This document shows, piece after piece, positions 17,721 through 31,600 of a stretch of DNA of 64,000 nt; the stretch's first letter is position 1; each line of letters starts with the position of its first letter. This DNA comes from Pseudodesulfovibrio nedwellii. GTDB taxonomy: Bacteria > Desulfobacterota > Desulfovibrionia > Desulfovibrionales > Desulfovibrionaceae. The position numbers and the translations under genes were made by a program. The notes under the pieces are model-generated. The model did no database searches, was not told the origin of the DNA, and saw nothing but the letters and a program-made list of their open reading frames with translations. The stretch covers positions 677,501 to 741,500 of the forward strand of contig NZ_AP026709.1 in assembly GCF_027923765.1 (NCBI RefSeq), read 5' to 3'.

Positions 17721-18516
17721 GATTCAACTCCCACAGCGCCTTCAGACGAATAAGCAATGGCTCCACTTTATCCAGTGGGAGACTGTTCGGGCCATCACAA
17801 AGTGCCTTGTCAGGATCGGGATGTACTTCCATGAATACACCGTTGACCCCCGCTGCGACTGCGGCAGAAGCGAGTACTGGAACATATTCACGTTGACCGT
17901 CGGACATACCACCAAGCCCACCTGGTAACTGAACTGAATGAGTGGCATCCATGACTACGGGGACATCGAAGCCCTGCATTTGCGGGATGGAACGCATGTC
18001 CACGACGAGATTATTGTATCCGTAAGTGGAACCACGTTCGGTCAACCAGACCTGCTCGTTGCCGGAGGCTCGGACCTTTTCCACAGCGTTTTTCATGTCC
18101 CAGGGGGCCAGAAACTGGCCTTTTTTGATATTGATAACCCTGCCGGTTTTAGCGGCAGCGACAAGCAAATCAGTCTGGCGACACAAGAAAGCCGGAATCT
18201 GAAGCACATCCGCCACTTCGCCAACCGGAGCAGCCTGCTCCGGGTGGTGAATATCGGTGACCACGGGCAAGCCCGTAGTTCTCTTTACTTCAGCAAGTAT
18301 TTCCAACCCCTTTTCCATGCCGGGACCACGAAAGCTCGTCACAGAAGTCCGATTTGCCTTATCAAAAGAACTTTTGAAGACAAGCGGAATATCCAGCTTT
18401 GCAGCCAGTTCGGCCAGAGTGCCAGCCGTCTGGAGTACTATTTCCCGACTTTCAATGGCGCAGGGACCGGCCAGAATAAACGGACCGGACCTGCTTGCTT
18501 GATAAAGGTCTGCCAT
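17713..18516 (-). CDS. kdsA: 3-deoxy-8-phosphooctulonate synthase
   Basis: A 267-residue enzyme that joins phosphoenolpyruvate and arabinose-5-phosphate. Family motifs are [41 protein letters not shown] and [14 protein letters not shown]. It starts three bases after the pyrG stop. Confidence 0.96.
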   Translation of the reverse strand: MADLYQASRSGPFILAGPCAIESREIVLQTAGTLAELAAKLDIPLVFKSSFDKANRTSVTSFRGPGMEKGLEILAEVKRTTGLPVVTDIHHPEQAAPVGEVADVLQIPAFLCRQTDLLVAAAKTGRVINIKKGQFLAPWDMKNAVEKVRASGNEQVWLTERGSTYGYNNLVVDMRSIPQMQGFDVPVVMDATHSVQLPGGLGGMSDGQREYVPVLASAAVAAGVNGVFMEVHPDPDKALCDGPNSLPLDKVEPLLIRLKALWELNRA

Positions 18517-18519
18517 AGG

Positions 18520-20331
<1,812 letters not shown>

Positions 20332-21147
20332 ATGGCGCGCGTCAATGCACTTGTCATCACAGGATACGGTACCAACTGCGAAAAGGAATCCGCTTATGCA
20401 CTTAAGCAGGCGGGAGCAGAGAATGCCGATATCGCCTACTTTTCCGACCTTGCCGCAGGCCATGTGCGCATGGATAAGTATAATTATTTGCTCTGTCCCG
20501 GCGGATTTCTCGACGGCGACGACCTTGGAGCCGCTCAGGCCGCAGCACTGCGCTGGCGTTGGTCAAACGATGCCGAAGGCAAACCGGTTCTGGATCAGCT
20601 CAAAGTTTTTTTTGATAACGGCGGTATTATTCTTGGTATCTGCAACGGCTTTCAACTTTTATGCAAGCTTGGTTTGCTTCCGGCTATCGGTGGCAAATAT
20701 TTTGAACGTCAGGTTTCATTGTCCTATAATGACTCTGGCCGTTTCGAAGATCGTTGGGTCCGCCTTAAAACCAACCCGGCTTCTCCGTGCGTATTCACCA
20801 AAGGCATCGACATGATCGATGTTCCCATTCGTCACGGTGAAGGCAAAATCATTCCCATGGACGACGACACATTCAAGGCCATTCAGGACAACAACCTGAT
20901 TGCTGTTCAATATGTACACCCTGAAACCGGCGAACCGACATTGGAATATCCGTATAATCCAAATGGTTCTCCTCTGGGTATCGCTGGCCTGACCGATCCG
21001 TCCGGCCGTATTCTGGGACTCATGCCCCACCCCGAGGCTTACAATCACATCACCAACCATCCGTCATGGACGCGCGGCACTGATCCCAACATGCCGCTCG
21101 GTTTGGCTATGCTCGAAGCCGGTGTAAAATATCTGGCCGACCAATAA
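20332..21147 (+). CDS. purQ: Phosphoribosylformylglycinamidine synthase, glutaminase-type subunit (PurQ-like)
   Basis: A 271-residue class I glutamine amidotransferase of purine synthesis. It has a nucleophile elbow LGICNGFQLLCKLG with the catalytic Cys, and the His-Glu pair in LGLMPHPEAYNH. It delivers ammonia to PurL. The protein is longer than small-type PurQ (about 225 residues) and resembles the amidotransferase domain of the large PurL type. ATG 20,332 follows AGGAG; an upstream in-frame start at 20,260 has no ribosome site. Confidence 0.88.
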   Translation: MARVNALVITGYGTNCEKESAYALKQAGAENADIAYFSDLAAGHVRMDKYNYLLCPGGFLDGDDLGAAQAAALRWRWSNDAEGKPVLDQLKVFFDNGGIILGICNGFQLLCKLGLLPAIGGKYFERQVSLSYNDSGRFEDRWVRLKTNPASPCVFTKGIDMIDVPIRHGEGKIIPMDDDTFKAIQDNNLIAVQYVHPETGEPTLEYPYNPNGSPLGIAGLTDPSGRILGLMPHPEAYNHITNHPSWTRGTDPNMPLGLAMLEAGVKYLADQ

Positions 21148-21161
21148 TCGCCGGAACTTTC

Positions 21162-21650
21162 ATGTCTATTCGTATTCCTCCTGAACCGCCTGAAGGCGCA
21201 AGCTGGCGTTCATTTATGGACGTGGCGTTTCAGGAGGCGTGCAAGGCCGCTAAAGTGGGAGAATCTCCCATTGGTGCGGCCTTGTTTGACATGGACGGCA
21301 CGCTTATCGCCAGCGCGCATAACCAGCCTATTTCTCTCAACGATCCGACAGGTCACGCCGAAGTCCTTTGTCTGCGCAAAGCTGCGGATAGATTGAAAAA
21401 CTATCGTTTAACAAACACTATCATGGCTGTCACTCTGGAGCCGTGTCTTATGTGTACCGGCGCGCTTATTCATGCCCGTGTACAAGGTGTGATTTTTGCC
21501 GCACGAGACACACGGGCCGGAGCGTTGGTTTCCAATCTCGACGGCCACGCCCTGCCCTTCACGAATCACAAGATATGGACCATCGAGGGCGTCATGGGCG
21601 AAGAGTGTAGCGGCCTGCTCAAAAGATTTTTTCTGGAACGCAGAAAATAA
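21162..21650 (+). CDS. tadA: tRNA-specific adenosine deaminase (TadA-like)
   Basis: A 162-residue zinc deaminase. The metal and proton-shuttle residues appear in GHAEVLCL (HAE) and EPCLMCTGAL (PCxxC). TadA converts the wobble adenosine of tRNA-Arg to inosine. It lies 14 bases after purQ. A guanine/cytosine deaminase of the same fold is an alternative, but the length and motif spacing suit TadA. Confidence 0.85.
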   Translation: MSIRIPPEPPEGASWRSFMDVAFQEACKAAKVGESPIGAALFDMDGTLIASAHNQPISLNDPTGHAEVLCLRKAADRLKNYRLTNTIMAVTLEPCLMCTGALIHARVQGVIFAARDTRAGALVSNLDGHALPFTNHKIWTIEGVMGEECSGLLKRFFLERRK

Positions 21651-21723
21651 ACTCCCCACTTTACAAGTCTGATTTTCGTCTTATTCTCCGTACTCCACCA
21701 AACTTTTTTAGGAGTATTCGAGT

Positions 21724-22080
21724 ATGAAAATAGCTCTCCCCACCCGTGACGGTAATATCGACGATCATTTTGGCCATTGCAACCATTACACTATAATCAC
21801 GCTGGATGATGATCAGAACATTGTCAGCAAAGAACGCATGGACTCCCCGGAAGGCTGCGGTTGCAAATCCGACATTGCCCCGATTCTGGCCTCCAAGGGC
21901 GTAAAAGTCATGCTCGCCGGCAACATGGGCCAAGGCGCGGTCAATATTCTTCAGGCCAACAAGATTCAGGTCGTACGCGGTTGCTCCGGGCCGATCGACG
22001 AAGTCACCGCAAAATGGTTGGCCGGTGAAATCAAGGATGAACTCATTGTCTGCAACCATCACGACTGCGGCCATCACTAG
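21724..22080 (+). CDS. NifX/NifB C-terminal-like (dinitrogenase cofactor-type) protein
   Basis: A 118-residue protein of the dinitrogenase iron-molybdenum cofactor family: MKIALPTRDGNIDDHFGHC, then a region with EGCGCKSDIAPILASKGVKVMLAGNMGQGA, and a His/Cys tail CNHHDCGHH that may bind metal. Such small proteins carry Fe-S or metal-cofactor precursors in many anaerobes that do not fix nitrogen. AGGAG precedes the start. No nif gene is in view, so the function is open. Confidence 0.85.
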   Translation: MKIALPTRDGNIDDHFGHCNHYTIITLDDDQNIVSKERMDSPEGCGCKSDIAPILASKGVKVMLAGNMGQGAVNILQANKIQVVRGCSGPIDEVTAKWLAGEIKDELIVCNHHDCGHH

Positions 22081-22106
22081 CCCTCTCCCCTTTTCAACAA
22101 AACTTT

Positions 22107-22144
22107 TCGGCGCGATCGGCAAAATGTCTTGCCAGTTGCGCCGA
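22107..22144 (+). terminator. Probable terminator-like hairpin after the NifX-like gene
   Basis: Sixteen-base arms (22,107-22,122 and 22,129-22,144) pair with three mismatches. Only a short T-rich stretch follows (TCTGTTTAT), so termination strength is uncertain. Confidence 0.5.
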
Positions 22145-22236
22145 GTCTGTTTATATACCCTTTCCACATCGGCGTTAGCCGACTGTTGATTGAAAACGCA
22201 TTGTCCTCGATGCACCCTCACAACAATTAAAATAGC

Positions 22237-22361
22237 TTTGGCTGTTTAAAAATGTGCGAGTGCTAGGCGCAAGAAAAAAGCAGGACCGAAGCGTATCTTA
22301 ATACGCGAGGGTCTGATTTTTTCGCAGCAACGACGCAATCGTGCATTTTTCAACAGCCAAA
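22237..22361. repeat. 125-bp MITE-like inverted-repeat element abutting the tRNA-Ser gene
   Basis: Terminal inverted repeats of 27 bases (22,237-22,263 and 22,335-22,361) match at 23 positions. At its exact centre is a perfect 6-bp stem with loop CTTA (22,291-22,306). The whole element folds as one long imperfect hairpin. It has no ORF. Its right end touches the first tRNA base at 22,362. The structure suggests a dispersed, transposase-dependent or REP-type element; copies elsewhere in the genome would be needed to prove that. Confidence 0.7.
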
Positions 22362-22454
22362 GGAGAGGTAGCGAAGTCCGGCCGTAACGCGCTCGACTCG
22401 AAATCGAGTTATGGGTCAAACCATACGTGGGTTCGAATCCCACCCTCTCCGCCA
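22362..22454 (+). tRNA. tRNA-Ser (anticodon CGA)
   Basis: Acceptor stem GGAGAGG pairs with CCTCTCC, followed by G and an encoded CCA. The anticodon arm is CTCGA-CTCGAAA-TCGAG, giving anticodon CGA (reads UCG). The long variable arm (TATGG...CCATA) is typical of class II serine tRNA, and the T arm is GTGGG-TTCGAAT-CCCAC. The 3' end is a likely prophage attachment site, because phage genes begin right after. Confidence 0.95.
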
Positions 22455-22462
22455 AGAATGAC

Positions 22463-22497
22463 AAGGGGTTACAGCAATTACGCTGCAACCCCTTTTC
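22463..22497 (+). terminator. Terminator after tRNA-Ser
   Basis: AAGGGGTT-x-CAGC pairs with GCTG-x-AACCCCTT and a short T-run follows. It starts eight bases after the CCA end. Confidence 0.7.
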
Positions 22498-22510
22498 TGT
22501 TGGATTTGTG

Positions 22511-22534
22511 AATATATGCAAAAATATATGCAAA
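22511..22534. repeat. Perfect 12-bp tandem direct repeat near the tRNA
   Basis: AATATATGCAAA occurs twice, back to back. In tRNA-integrated phages such repeats near the attachment core can be integrase arm sites. This is a suggestion only, since no integrase is in the window. Confidence 0.55.
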
Positions 22535-22566
22535 CGGTTTGAAAAACGACTTTTCAAACACCACCC

Positions 22567-22596
22567 AAAAGCCCCCTTCCTTCCGGTTGGGGGCTT
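22567..22596 (-). terminator. Terminator of the late phage operon
   Basis: On the minus strand AAGCCCCC pairs with GGGGGCTT around a ten-base loop, followed by TTTT. It lies just after the giant gene's stop at 22,601 and ends the leftward operon before the tRNA. Confidence 0.75.
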
Positions 22597-22600
22597 CGTC

Positions 22601-25600
22601 TTAATACGCTTTCCTCTGCTCAAGAATCCGAAGTGCCTCTCTCGGACTTACTCCGCTCCCCTTCGATCTCGACTTGATCCGGCTGGTCATATCGCGGGTG
22701 GTAATTACCATCCAAGGCTTTTTGTCTTCCATGGCCTCTTTATTCCACCCTTTCCACTCGGTCAGGATACTACGGGCTTTTTTCTCGTCCCCTGCACGCA
22801 GAGCCCCAACATAGTTGTTTGCAAACTCGGTGGCCTTGTTGCTTCTGACCTGTTGAGAAACCTTCCGGCCTCGGTACTGATCCCATGACTTGCGGCTAGA
22901 GATAGGCTGGAACCCTGCCATCTTTCCTATCGCTTCCGCCTCAGTCAATTTGCGCGGACCACGTTTCCCCGGCTCATTGATAGGCTTGCCGGAAATAGAA
23001 CGTTGACCGTCTTTCCAGAGACGATAACCGGCCATGCCGTTTCGAACGATTGTAGGCGCGGCCTCTTCAAATGCTCGCCACTCATTGCCAGCATTGAGAG
23101 CCTTTACTATCCTTGAAGGTTTGCGGATGAACATGTCGTAAGGGATGCCGAAGATATCGCCAAGATTGTCAGCGACGCTTTCTTCTATCGTGGCACCAGG
23201 TTCAACCCTTGAAAGGATCGGAGTTTCAAGCCCGACGGAACCACCAAGGGAGAACCCGGCCCCGGCTGGCAGTCCATACGAAACCATATCGCGAAGGATG
23301 TCGCCTTCTGGCAGTTTCTTCCGGATCTCTTCCGTCCAATCATCATCGTCACCGGTTGCCCATTGGAACAGGTGCATCAGCGTCGCGTAGAAAGGTAGAG
23401 CCGTAAATCCACCGATGGCCATGGTTCCCATCATCGACTTGGCAAATGCTTTCTTTCCTTCTGCGCCTTGCTCCGTCAGCATCCAATTCCAGATAGAAAG
23501 GATATTGTGTGAGAAGGTGCGGAAAGTATAGGCAGGGTTTGCACCACGGCCTATGGTCGAGTTCCTGAGAGGCTGCGGGAGGTTGGTCTTCCCGTAGACG
23601 AAATGAGAGTCTCTCACCACATCTTCGGCGTATGCCTTGGCTTTCTCATAGGGCAATCTTACTCCAGGCTTGGCGCCGAGCTCTGCCAGAACCGCTTCAT
23701 TTGTGATCTTGCCGTCTCGGGCTGCACGGTATGCGGCCAGAGCCAGAGAAGCCCGGTTGAAACGCTCGGCAATGGCCATAGGCATTCCTGCCCATTTCAA
23801 AACCTTATTACCAATTGCCGCGACCGAAACACCTTGAACACGCCCGCGAATCTCATTGAGGAAACCTTCGGTAATAACGTCCTCGCGATACAAGTCGTCG
23901 AGAAGACGCGATTCGTCCTTGGGCAAGGTCTTTACTTTTCCGCCCGTAGCTCTGCCGGTCAACTGCTCGGTGAGTGTTGCCGCGGCAGCCTTCCAGTATT
24001 TGAAACCGCCACTTTTTACGTCCATGCTGAATCGAGGAATACCCACAATAACATTCTGCGTCAGGTTGAGCGCGGCAGTCTTGAGATTGAAACCCAAGTA
24101 CCAGAGGAAAGCCATGGCCTTGATATTACCGACAGCGCGGTCAATCTTGTCCGCATTTCTGAGCATATTCTGGACGTAATTGGTGGCGTAGACATATTCT
24201 TTCGGATGGTGCTTTGCATCAACTTGTCCAAGCAGTGAAGTAAAATCCCGGCTTGCCTGAATCTTGGTCAGCCAACCGGAAAGACCGGCCTTGTAGTCAT
24301 AGATGATGCCTTGAATATCTTCCTTCTCATGTCCGGGAACACCCTTGCGTCCGATGGTTGCAGCCGACCAACCGCGTGATTTCATGGTGTCGGACACGGC
24401 TTCGGCCAACTTGCCTTTGATTTCCTTGGCCATCTCCTTGTTTTCTATCTTGTCAGCCGCCGCCACCACAATTTGCTCCATGGCATTGGTGTCGATACCA
24501 AATTCATAGAGTTCATCGGGCAGACGTTCGTTCTTCCCTGTAGACCAGTCTACATTGTCGGGATAATCGGCTTTCAATTCAGCCATTTTCTTTTCAGCCT
24601 TGCGACCGGCGAGTCCCTTTGTCGAAGCGTCAAAGTGTTCCCGGTGAACGGCGCTGCGTTTGTTCTTTGTCCAATGCTTACGAGCCGTAGCTTCATTGGC
24701 AAACTCTTTGGAAACGATGTCGTCAGTTGCATTGAAAACCGCCCACTTACCTTCATCGGTCTGACCGACGTAGTTGTCTCCAACAGCCTGAACGTAATAC
24801 CCACCGTACCGTTTGTGCGGGAAGTAGTTATGAACATGATTGATATTCGAACGGAACGCCTTGATTGTGTCCTCGTCAATCTCAGCCATTTCACGCATGG
24901 CATCATAGGCCCGCAGGAAATCGCGGTCGAGGGATTCACGGAGGGCACTCATTGCCTTTTTTACCTTCTCAGAAACAGGCTGTTTATCCAACCAACGCTC
25001 AAACATCCGATAATAGCGAGGATTCATTTCAAGGACGATCCGCCCGTTTTCATAGGTGTCGCGCCCTTTGGCATCCTGAACCGGAATAAACTTGTCGAGA
25101 TTCATACCCGGCAGTTTCTCGCCGTCTATCTCCCAAATCATATCACGAAGCGCGGCATGATCTTCTTTGCTCAGGTCAGTAAAGAAATCTTCAACCTCTT
25201 CCAACGACTCTTTGAGAACTGCCGCTCTTTCGTCCATACGGGTCAACTGACGACGGTAGATAGCATCAAAGGCCGGAAACCGTTTGGCAATCCAGTGAGG
25301 CAAGCTCGCGACTTCCTGCAATACGGAAAGGTCACCGGTATTGATCCGGTTATGAAGACCGGACTTGCCTTTCTTTGCTGCATCCTTGGCAATCTGGCTA
25401 GGCTTGGCTGTCATTGCCCTTACAGCGGCATTGCCACCGCTCGGCATGGTGCCGCCATTCATGCGTTGGAGTTGCTGAATAAGTGCCGACTGACGATAGG
25501 TGCCGCGTGAGAATTTAACTTTTTTATTTCCGATTCGAACTCGTATTTTTGCATTCTTCAATACAGGCTCACCGTCTGATCCTGTGCCTATCTTTTCGCC

Positions 25601-28600
25601 ATCGACAACGTACAAAGGACGTTCCCCAGCCTTCAACTCAAGGAATGTTCCCATTTCTTGATTGTATTTAGGGATAGCAATAGCTTCTCCTGATTTGGGT
25701 AAATATTTACCATGGTAAACGGACACTCCCTCCTCAGAAATATTATCTCTGTAATTAAAGCTTATTCCACCTTCGGGGATATCGCCATATCGAACGAACA
25801 CATCCTCTGCTTCCCCCCATTTTTTGTCATGAGATTCCTTAGCCAATTGATCTGCAATTGCCGTAGCCTTATGGATAATTTTAGCTTCCGGTACCCCAGA
25901 ACCAAGCGACTTGCTTTCTTTTTCTATTTCAAATCCATTTTTTTTTGCCCACATCAATGCTTGATTGTAGGCATTTGCAACAGATTCCTTGTATTCTTCA
26001 TGTGTGCCTTCAAAAAAAATGACAGATATCCCCTTGCTGTCCTTTCCCTTTCTTAAGCCTTGCACCTTAAATTGGGGAGATTCTTTTAGCCCCATGGCTT
26101 TAACATAATAGCCACTTGTGACCTGAGAAATTTCACGGTCTGAGGGGAAAAGTACACGACCAAATCCAGACGGACTTATATTGCCATCAGGAGCATGGAA
26201 TCCCAACGAATCAACTAGAACTGAATCTTTAACCATAGATACTTCTTGTCCATTTATAGCAGGAAAATCAAATTTATTTTTTTTAGAAAATCTAGTTTTG
26301 TCGTTACCACTCTCTTTAGAGAACGCAACCGACGGTTCGCGCTGACCAAACTTGATACCACCTCTGGGACCGTCAGGCCCGTGAATGGTCCATTGAACAG
26401 CATCATCAACAATCAATGCTATTTCAGCGTCAGTCAGATTCATATTCAAGCCAAGGTCGCGCAGCCACTCGGTGACCGCTTTAACGAACCTACGCCATAT
26501 TTTTTTTGCCTTATTCGACAGGGGTTTGTTGAGTCGCACCTTTTCAGCAATACCAGCAAGATACTCTTCTGCTGCAAGGATCTGATCTTGTCGGTTATTC
26601 AAATCGAAGTCATACAGGCTGGCAGTATCACGGAAAGCCCTTTTACCGCCTGCAGCAACAAACACTCGGTTCATCATGCGGACATATTCACGCGGGCCAA
26701 ACAAGCCTTTAAGTCCCTGATGCAACCCTTGTTCGTGCATCCAGAGTGCTACCGCCCGGCGATTAGAACCGATGTTGCCAGCAACCAAATAAACTCGGTC
26801 GCCATCGTTCGCGGCTTCAAGCACGCCGCCGCCCTGCTCATTGAATTCATCCTGAATATGCTTCGGCAAATCTTCGACAGATTGCACAACCTCAAGAGGC
26901 AATGCTTTCTCTGCCGACTTCTGAAGCTTATTAAGCGCGCCCTCAACCACTTTGCGAGACATTGATCTAGTCGGAACGTCCTTACGGGAAAACATAGTGA
27001 TGTTCTGCGATGTCGGTTTTTTCTTCCCTTTCGCCTCGTCGACCAGTTCCTCTGTCGCTTCTTTGAAAGCCTGACTTCGTTTTTCAAGCTCGTTGGCTTT
27101 GGCCTGCTCTTTGATATTTTCAAGTCCAATACCCGGCAAATCGCGGCCATCATCGTGTGATCCTTCGGCCTGTTTGGGCATGGAGTCGGCATATTGGTGA
27201 AGCTGTTCGGCAATATGCTTGGCGGGAGTTTTGTCCATAATCCGCATCCAATCTTCTGCGACGGGATCCCCTTTGCCCTTGGCCGGAGCCATGGACATGT
27301 ATTTCGTCAGATAGTCATGGACGGTCTTGATTGCAGAATTCGTGCGCTTGGCCTGTTCAGCCTCGATGAACATATCCAAAACATCCTGCAACAGGCCGGA
27401 CATGTCATAGTTCTTATTGCGGCTCAAACGAGCAAGGGCCGGAAGTATACGATCCATCTTGTTGACAATTCGCTTCGGCGCACGTTCAAGGGTATTGGGG
27501 TTGGCAAATACCAGTCCACGGAAGGCATTGATTACGGTAGCCTTGCCGTCGGGGTTCAACACGTTGTAATGATCGTCCCAATACTCGTTCCGCTTGGTTG
27601 TATCGAGTACTCCATTTTCCTCAAGCATTTTCACAATACGTCGGGAAGCATTCTGGCTCAGATATTCAGAGAAGGTCATGTCACCGTATCTGGACAAGTC
27701 GAGCGCCAGTTCCTTCAACGTATCCTCAGAAATCAAATTGCCGAGTGAAACGCTCTGCGCCATCTTGCCCATACCACCAGTTACATTCTGGTTATAGATA
27801 CGGCTCTTCTTCAAAAGTTCTTTGGGACTTGCCCCTTCCATATCCACAACGCGCACAAGAACAGGTTGCTCGAAACCGTCAACGTCTTCGGCAGTCAAAC
27901 CAAAGATCGAAGCACTGTCTTTCAACTCGGAGACATACTTTTCAGCATGTTGGGGGTAGGATTCGTAAACGACCTGAAGAGTCATTGTTCGGCCATTGCC
28001 GCCAAGGACAAGACCTTTTTCGGTGATGATGGGTGCGCCATTGCTGGCATCGGGGTTGTTGGTAACAAGGTACGCAGGATTGAACCGGGCAGCGTTGCCC
28101 TTTACCTTGGCTTGCTCTTCCTTGTCGCTATGGTAGACGCGCTCCTGAACCTTGGGCGGATAGTCCTCCCTCGGCTTGAAGCTATCGGTGGGATCGTGAG
28201 AAGGCACAACGTCAGACAACTCACGGATTTCGTATCGTGCGTCGTCTTCCTTTGTTTCCTCACCTACTCGGTACGGAATTCCTGTGCGATTTCCTCTTGC
28301 GTCTTTTTCCGATACTTTCCCATATTCCCGGCTTGTTCGTGACGCTTCATTAGATTCGTGAACGCTTGAGGATCGTCGCCCTCGATCACGTCCTGAACCA
28401 TCGTTTCCCGCTCTTCCTTCGGAAACGGTATCGCTTTCTTCTCTTCCATTGGACTGCTCCTTAATATCGACTGCCTCTGATTTTACATCAGATTCAGACT
28501 GTGCGCTACCGGAAACATCAGGCTTTTCGATCACGACCATTCGGGTTGCTACACCGGTCGGACGTTCAGAACTTTTGAAAGAACCTTCAGGCAGCTGTTC

Positions 28601-31600
28601 CGACCAACCGTGTTCCATCATCGCGTCGTAATCACGATTCGGCACGGCCTTGAGAAGTTTGTCTTTGATAGTTGCCTGCGCGTCCTGATCCATGACCGGG
28701 CCTTCGTCCACAACCTCGCGCCAGCCCCATTGCTTACCTTCATCGTCAAGCTGAACCTCTTCGACGTTCATGCCCTTCTTAACTTTCTGAGCAACAACCA
28801 GGCGGATACCCTTCTTGCTGTAGGGCTTGCCGCTGGACATGACGTTTACGCCATCAGGCGCGGATTGTTCCGGGTTCTTTTGATCCAGAGAGATTTTTCC
28901 AACATGCCCTTTGGTTCCCACCGGCTTGGTGGTGTTGCCCTTAGTCCATGCCTTGAACTCGTCTGCGCTCATCTCGACAAGATTGCCGAGCCCGGTCCAG
29001 CCTGCTTCGTAATTCGAAAGGTAGCCTTCCTGGGCTTCCTGCGCGTTGTCAAAGCCCATCAAAATCTTGTGCTCGTCGAAGGAACCGTCTTCGTTCTTTT
29101 GATCCACCACAAAGACGGGCTTGGAACTCATGTCTTCAGACTCAACACCGTCTTTCAGGAAAACGTCCAGATGGTCCTTGTCTTTACCCACGGTTCCCTT
29201 GATATAGCCGTAATGGTGCTGCATCTGCACAGACCAAGGCTTTCCATCCTTGTCCGTACCGGAACGCTCGGAGCCTGCCGGATTCTCAATGGAGATATCA
29301 AGGCCTATGGCTTTAACATGGCCGAGCTTGTAATTTCCTTTTTCAATCTGAGCCTCAGTCGGCTGCGGGGTGTCATTCTGCTCGGAGGTCGCGGCTTCGT
29401 TCGCCTTCGTTTCAACGGACTGCCTACGAGCCTGTTCCGTTATAACGGCACGAAGGTCGGTCTGGTAGGCGACCCCTGCACCCTCTGCGACGCCTAATGC
29501 GGCTCGATCTTCATCGGCTTCCATCTTGCCTCTAAGCTCTTCAAGAGCTTCGTCGGATAGCTCTCCAACCTTTTGCCCTTGAATCTCATAGCCAGCGGAG
29601 GCAAGAGTATAATCAAAAGAATAGCGTTCTTTCTTCCCTTTCAAGGAATAACCCGAATCGCCGTTGCCATCTTCTTTGTTAATAAGCTCGACGTGGCCAT
29701 CTTCCAGCACGACACGAAGAGTATCGTCGCTTTCTGCCTCGACTACGCCCTGGTGCTCCCCACCGTTAAGGTCATAGATGGTAATAGCATTGATCGGGGA
29801 AGTTGCAGCCTCGTTTGCTTTATTGATAATAAGGGGCTGCGCTTGCGCCGGCGCAAGGTCCATAGCCGTTCGCACAGCAGGCACTCCACCATGAACTATT
29901 TCAAAATCAGGCCGGTAATTCTCGCCCTCGTTGGAAACCATTTCAAAATCTTGGGAAGAACGACTCGGAATTGGTTCGGACTGAGCCCAGCCCATTGCAA
30001 TAGGCCGGGAGCCTTCCGGCAAAGCTGCCGGGGGCTGACCTTGTGGCATGGCCATAGCAGTACGGCCTTGTTCCTGCGGAATGGGACCATATCCGGTCTG
30101 TTGTGTCGGTTGAGGGATGATAACAGGACCACCAGGAGGAAGGGCCATTGCTCCGCCAACCGGGAGTTCGTTCCGTGCTGCCGGGGGCATTTGCGGCGTG
30201 ACGTGAGGATCAGCCAGACCAAAGGCTTCATCAGCCGTCGGAAAGGGGGAACCCGCGTTCAAGGCATCTTGTAAACCCTTGTCGAAATAATCACTAACCT
30301 CTTTCGCAGAATATCCAAGAGCATTTTCATATACAGGCTGTTCGTTCTGTGCTGCCGGGATGTCTTGGTTTGGCTGCGTTGACGTGACTTGCGGTGTCCC
30401 CATATTCATGAGGTCTACGGTCTCAGGAAAAGGAGTAGCAGTACGTTCTCTTACTTCCTTCTCAGTATATCCACTGTCATCATAGACAGTCGGGAATTTG
30501 GAAGGATCGAGGCGGGGGCCATATCCTTCATCGTCGAAAACTCCGCCCATTGACTTCACCGCTTGAGGCAGGCCACCGGGAACAGGACGAGCATCAATAT
30601 ACGAAGGCTGTTCTTCTTCGCCTTTCATTAGATCGTAAGCCTTTGCTCCAGCCTTGTGAACGCCCATCTGCAAGACGGAACCGACAGCGACCGGGCCTGC
30701 CTGGGTGTCGATAAACTCGCCCAAGGTAGGATCGTCTTTCCTGAGGTCCATATCCTTTCGGATACCTTCCTGCCCAAAATATGTGACGGCTTCTGTGACT
30801 TCTTCCTCTGCCACTTCTGCGGTCATTTTTGCGCCGATACGGGCAAGAGCCCGCTTCGAAATAGCTTCGGTTATTCCCGCAAAGCCTGGGATTTTCCCGA
30901 AGATTTTACCACCAACACCCTTGAACATGCCTGCGGTCAATGCCTGGGAAATTGCTTCTGGCCCTGCTTCCCATGCGCCCATCTCCGACGCTTCATCGTC
31001 GATGTCTTTTTTAATCGCTTCCCATTCCGGCGCGGTCAGGTTGACATTCCCCTTTTTGGCAACATCGAGCATCTCTTCAAGGAACTGGTCTTTTGCCATG
31101 CGGTAGAACGCTGGACCGGTGCTCGCAAAGGCTCCGACCATGGAACCGACAGTACCACCAGTAATTGCGCCAGCCGTAGTACCAGCAACCGGGACCGCTG
31201 ACCCCGCTGCCCCACCGATCATTGCGCCTACCTTCGCGCCTGCCAAGCCACCGGAAGCACCAACGACCGCACTGGTAGCAACGCTCGCCGGGCCTTGGGC
31301 AAGAGATTCGTTCCACTTGTCGCCAAGAATGACCTGTTTGGACGGGATACGGGAAGCGCGATCCTTTTTTTGCTCCGCAATCCACTCGTCTTCCCAAGAA
31401 TCGTTTTTCAAATCGACGTCACCACCGCGAGAAATACGGGCAATGTCTTCGGGGAATTGGTCGCGAACGGCATTAAGAATACCTGTTCCAAGTTCCCTAG
31501 CCCCACCGAAAAAACCGCTATTGTCCGGCAAGTCGTCAACCGTAATCGGAGTATTGGGATTCACCTGATTATACTGGTCAACAGCAGCTTGGAGCTTTTG

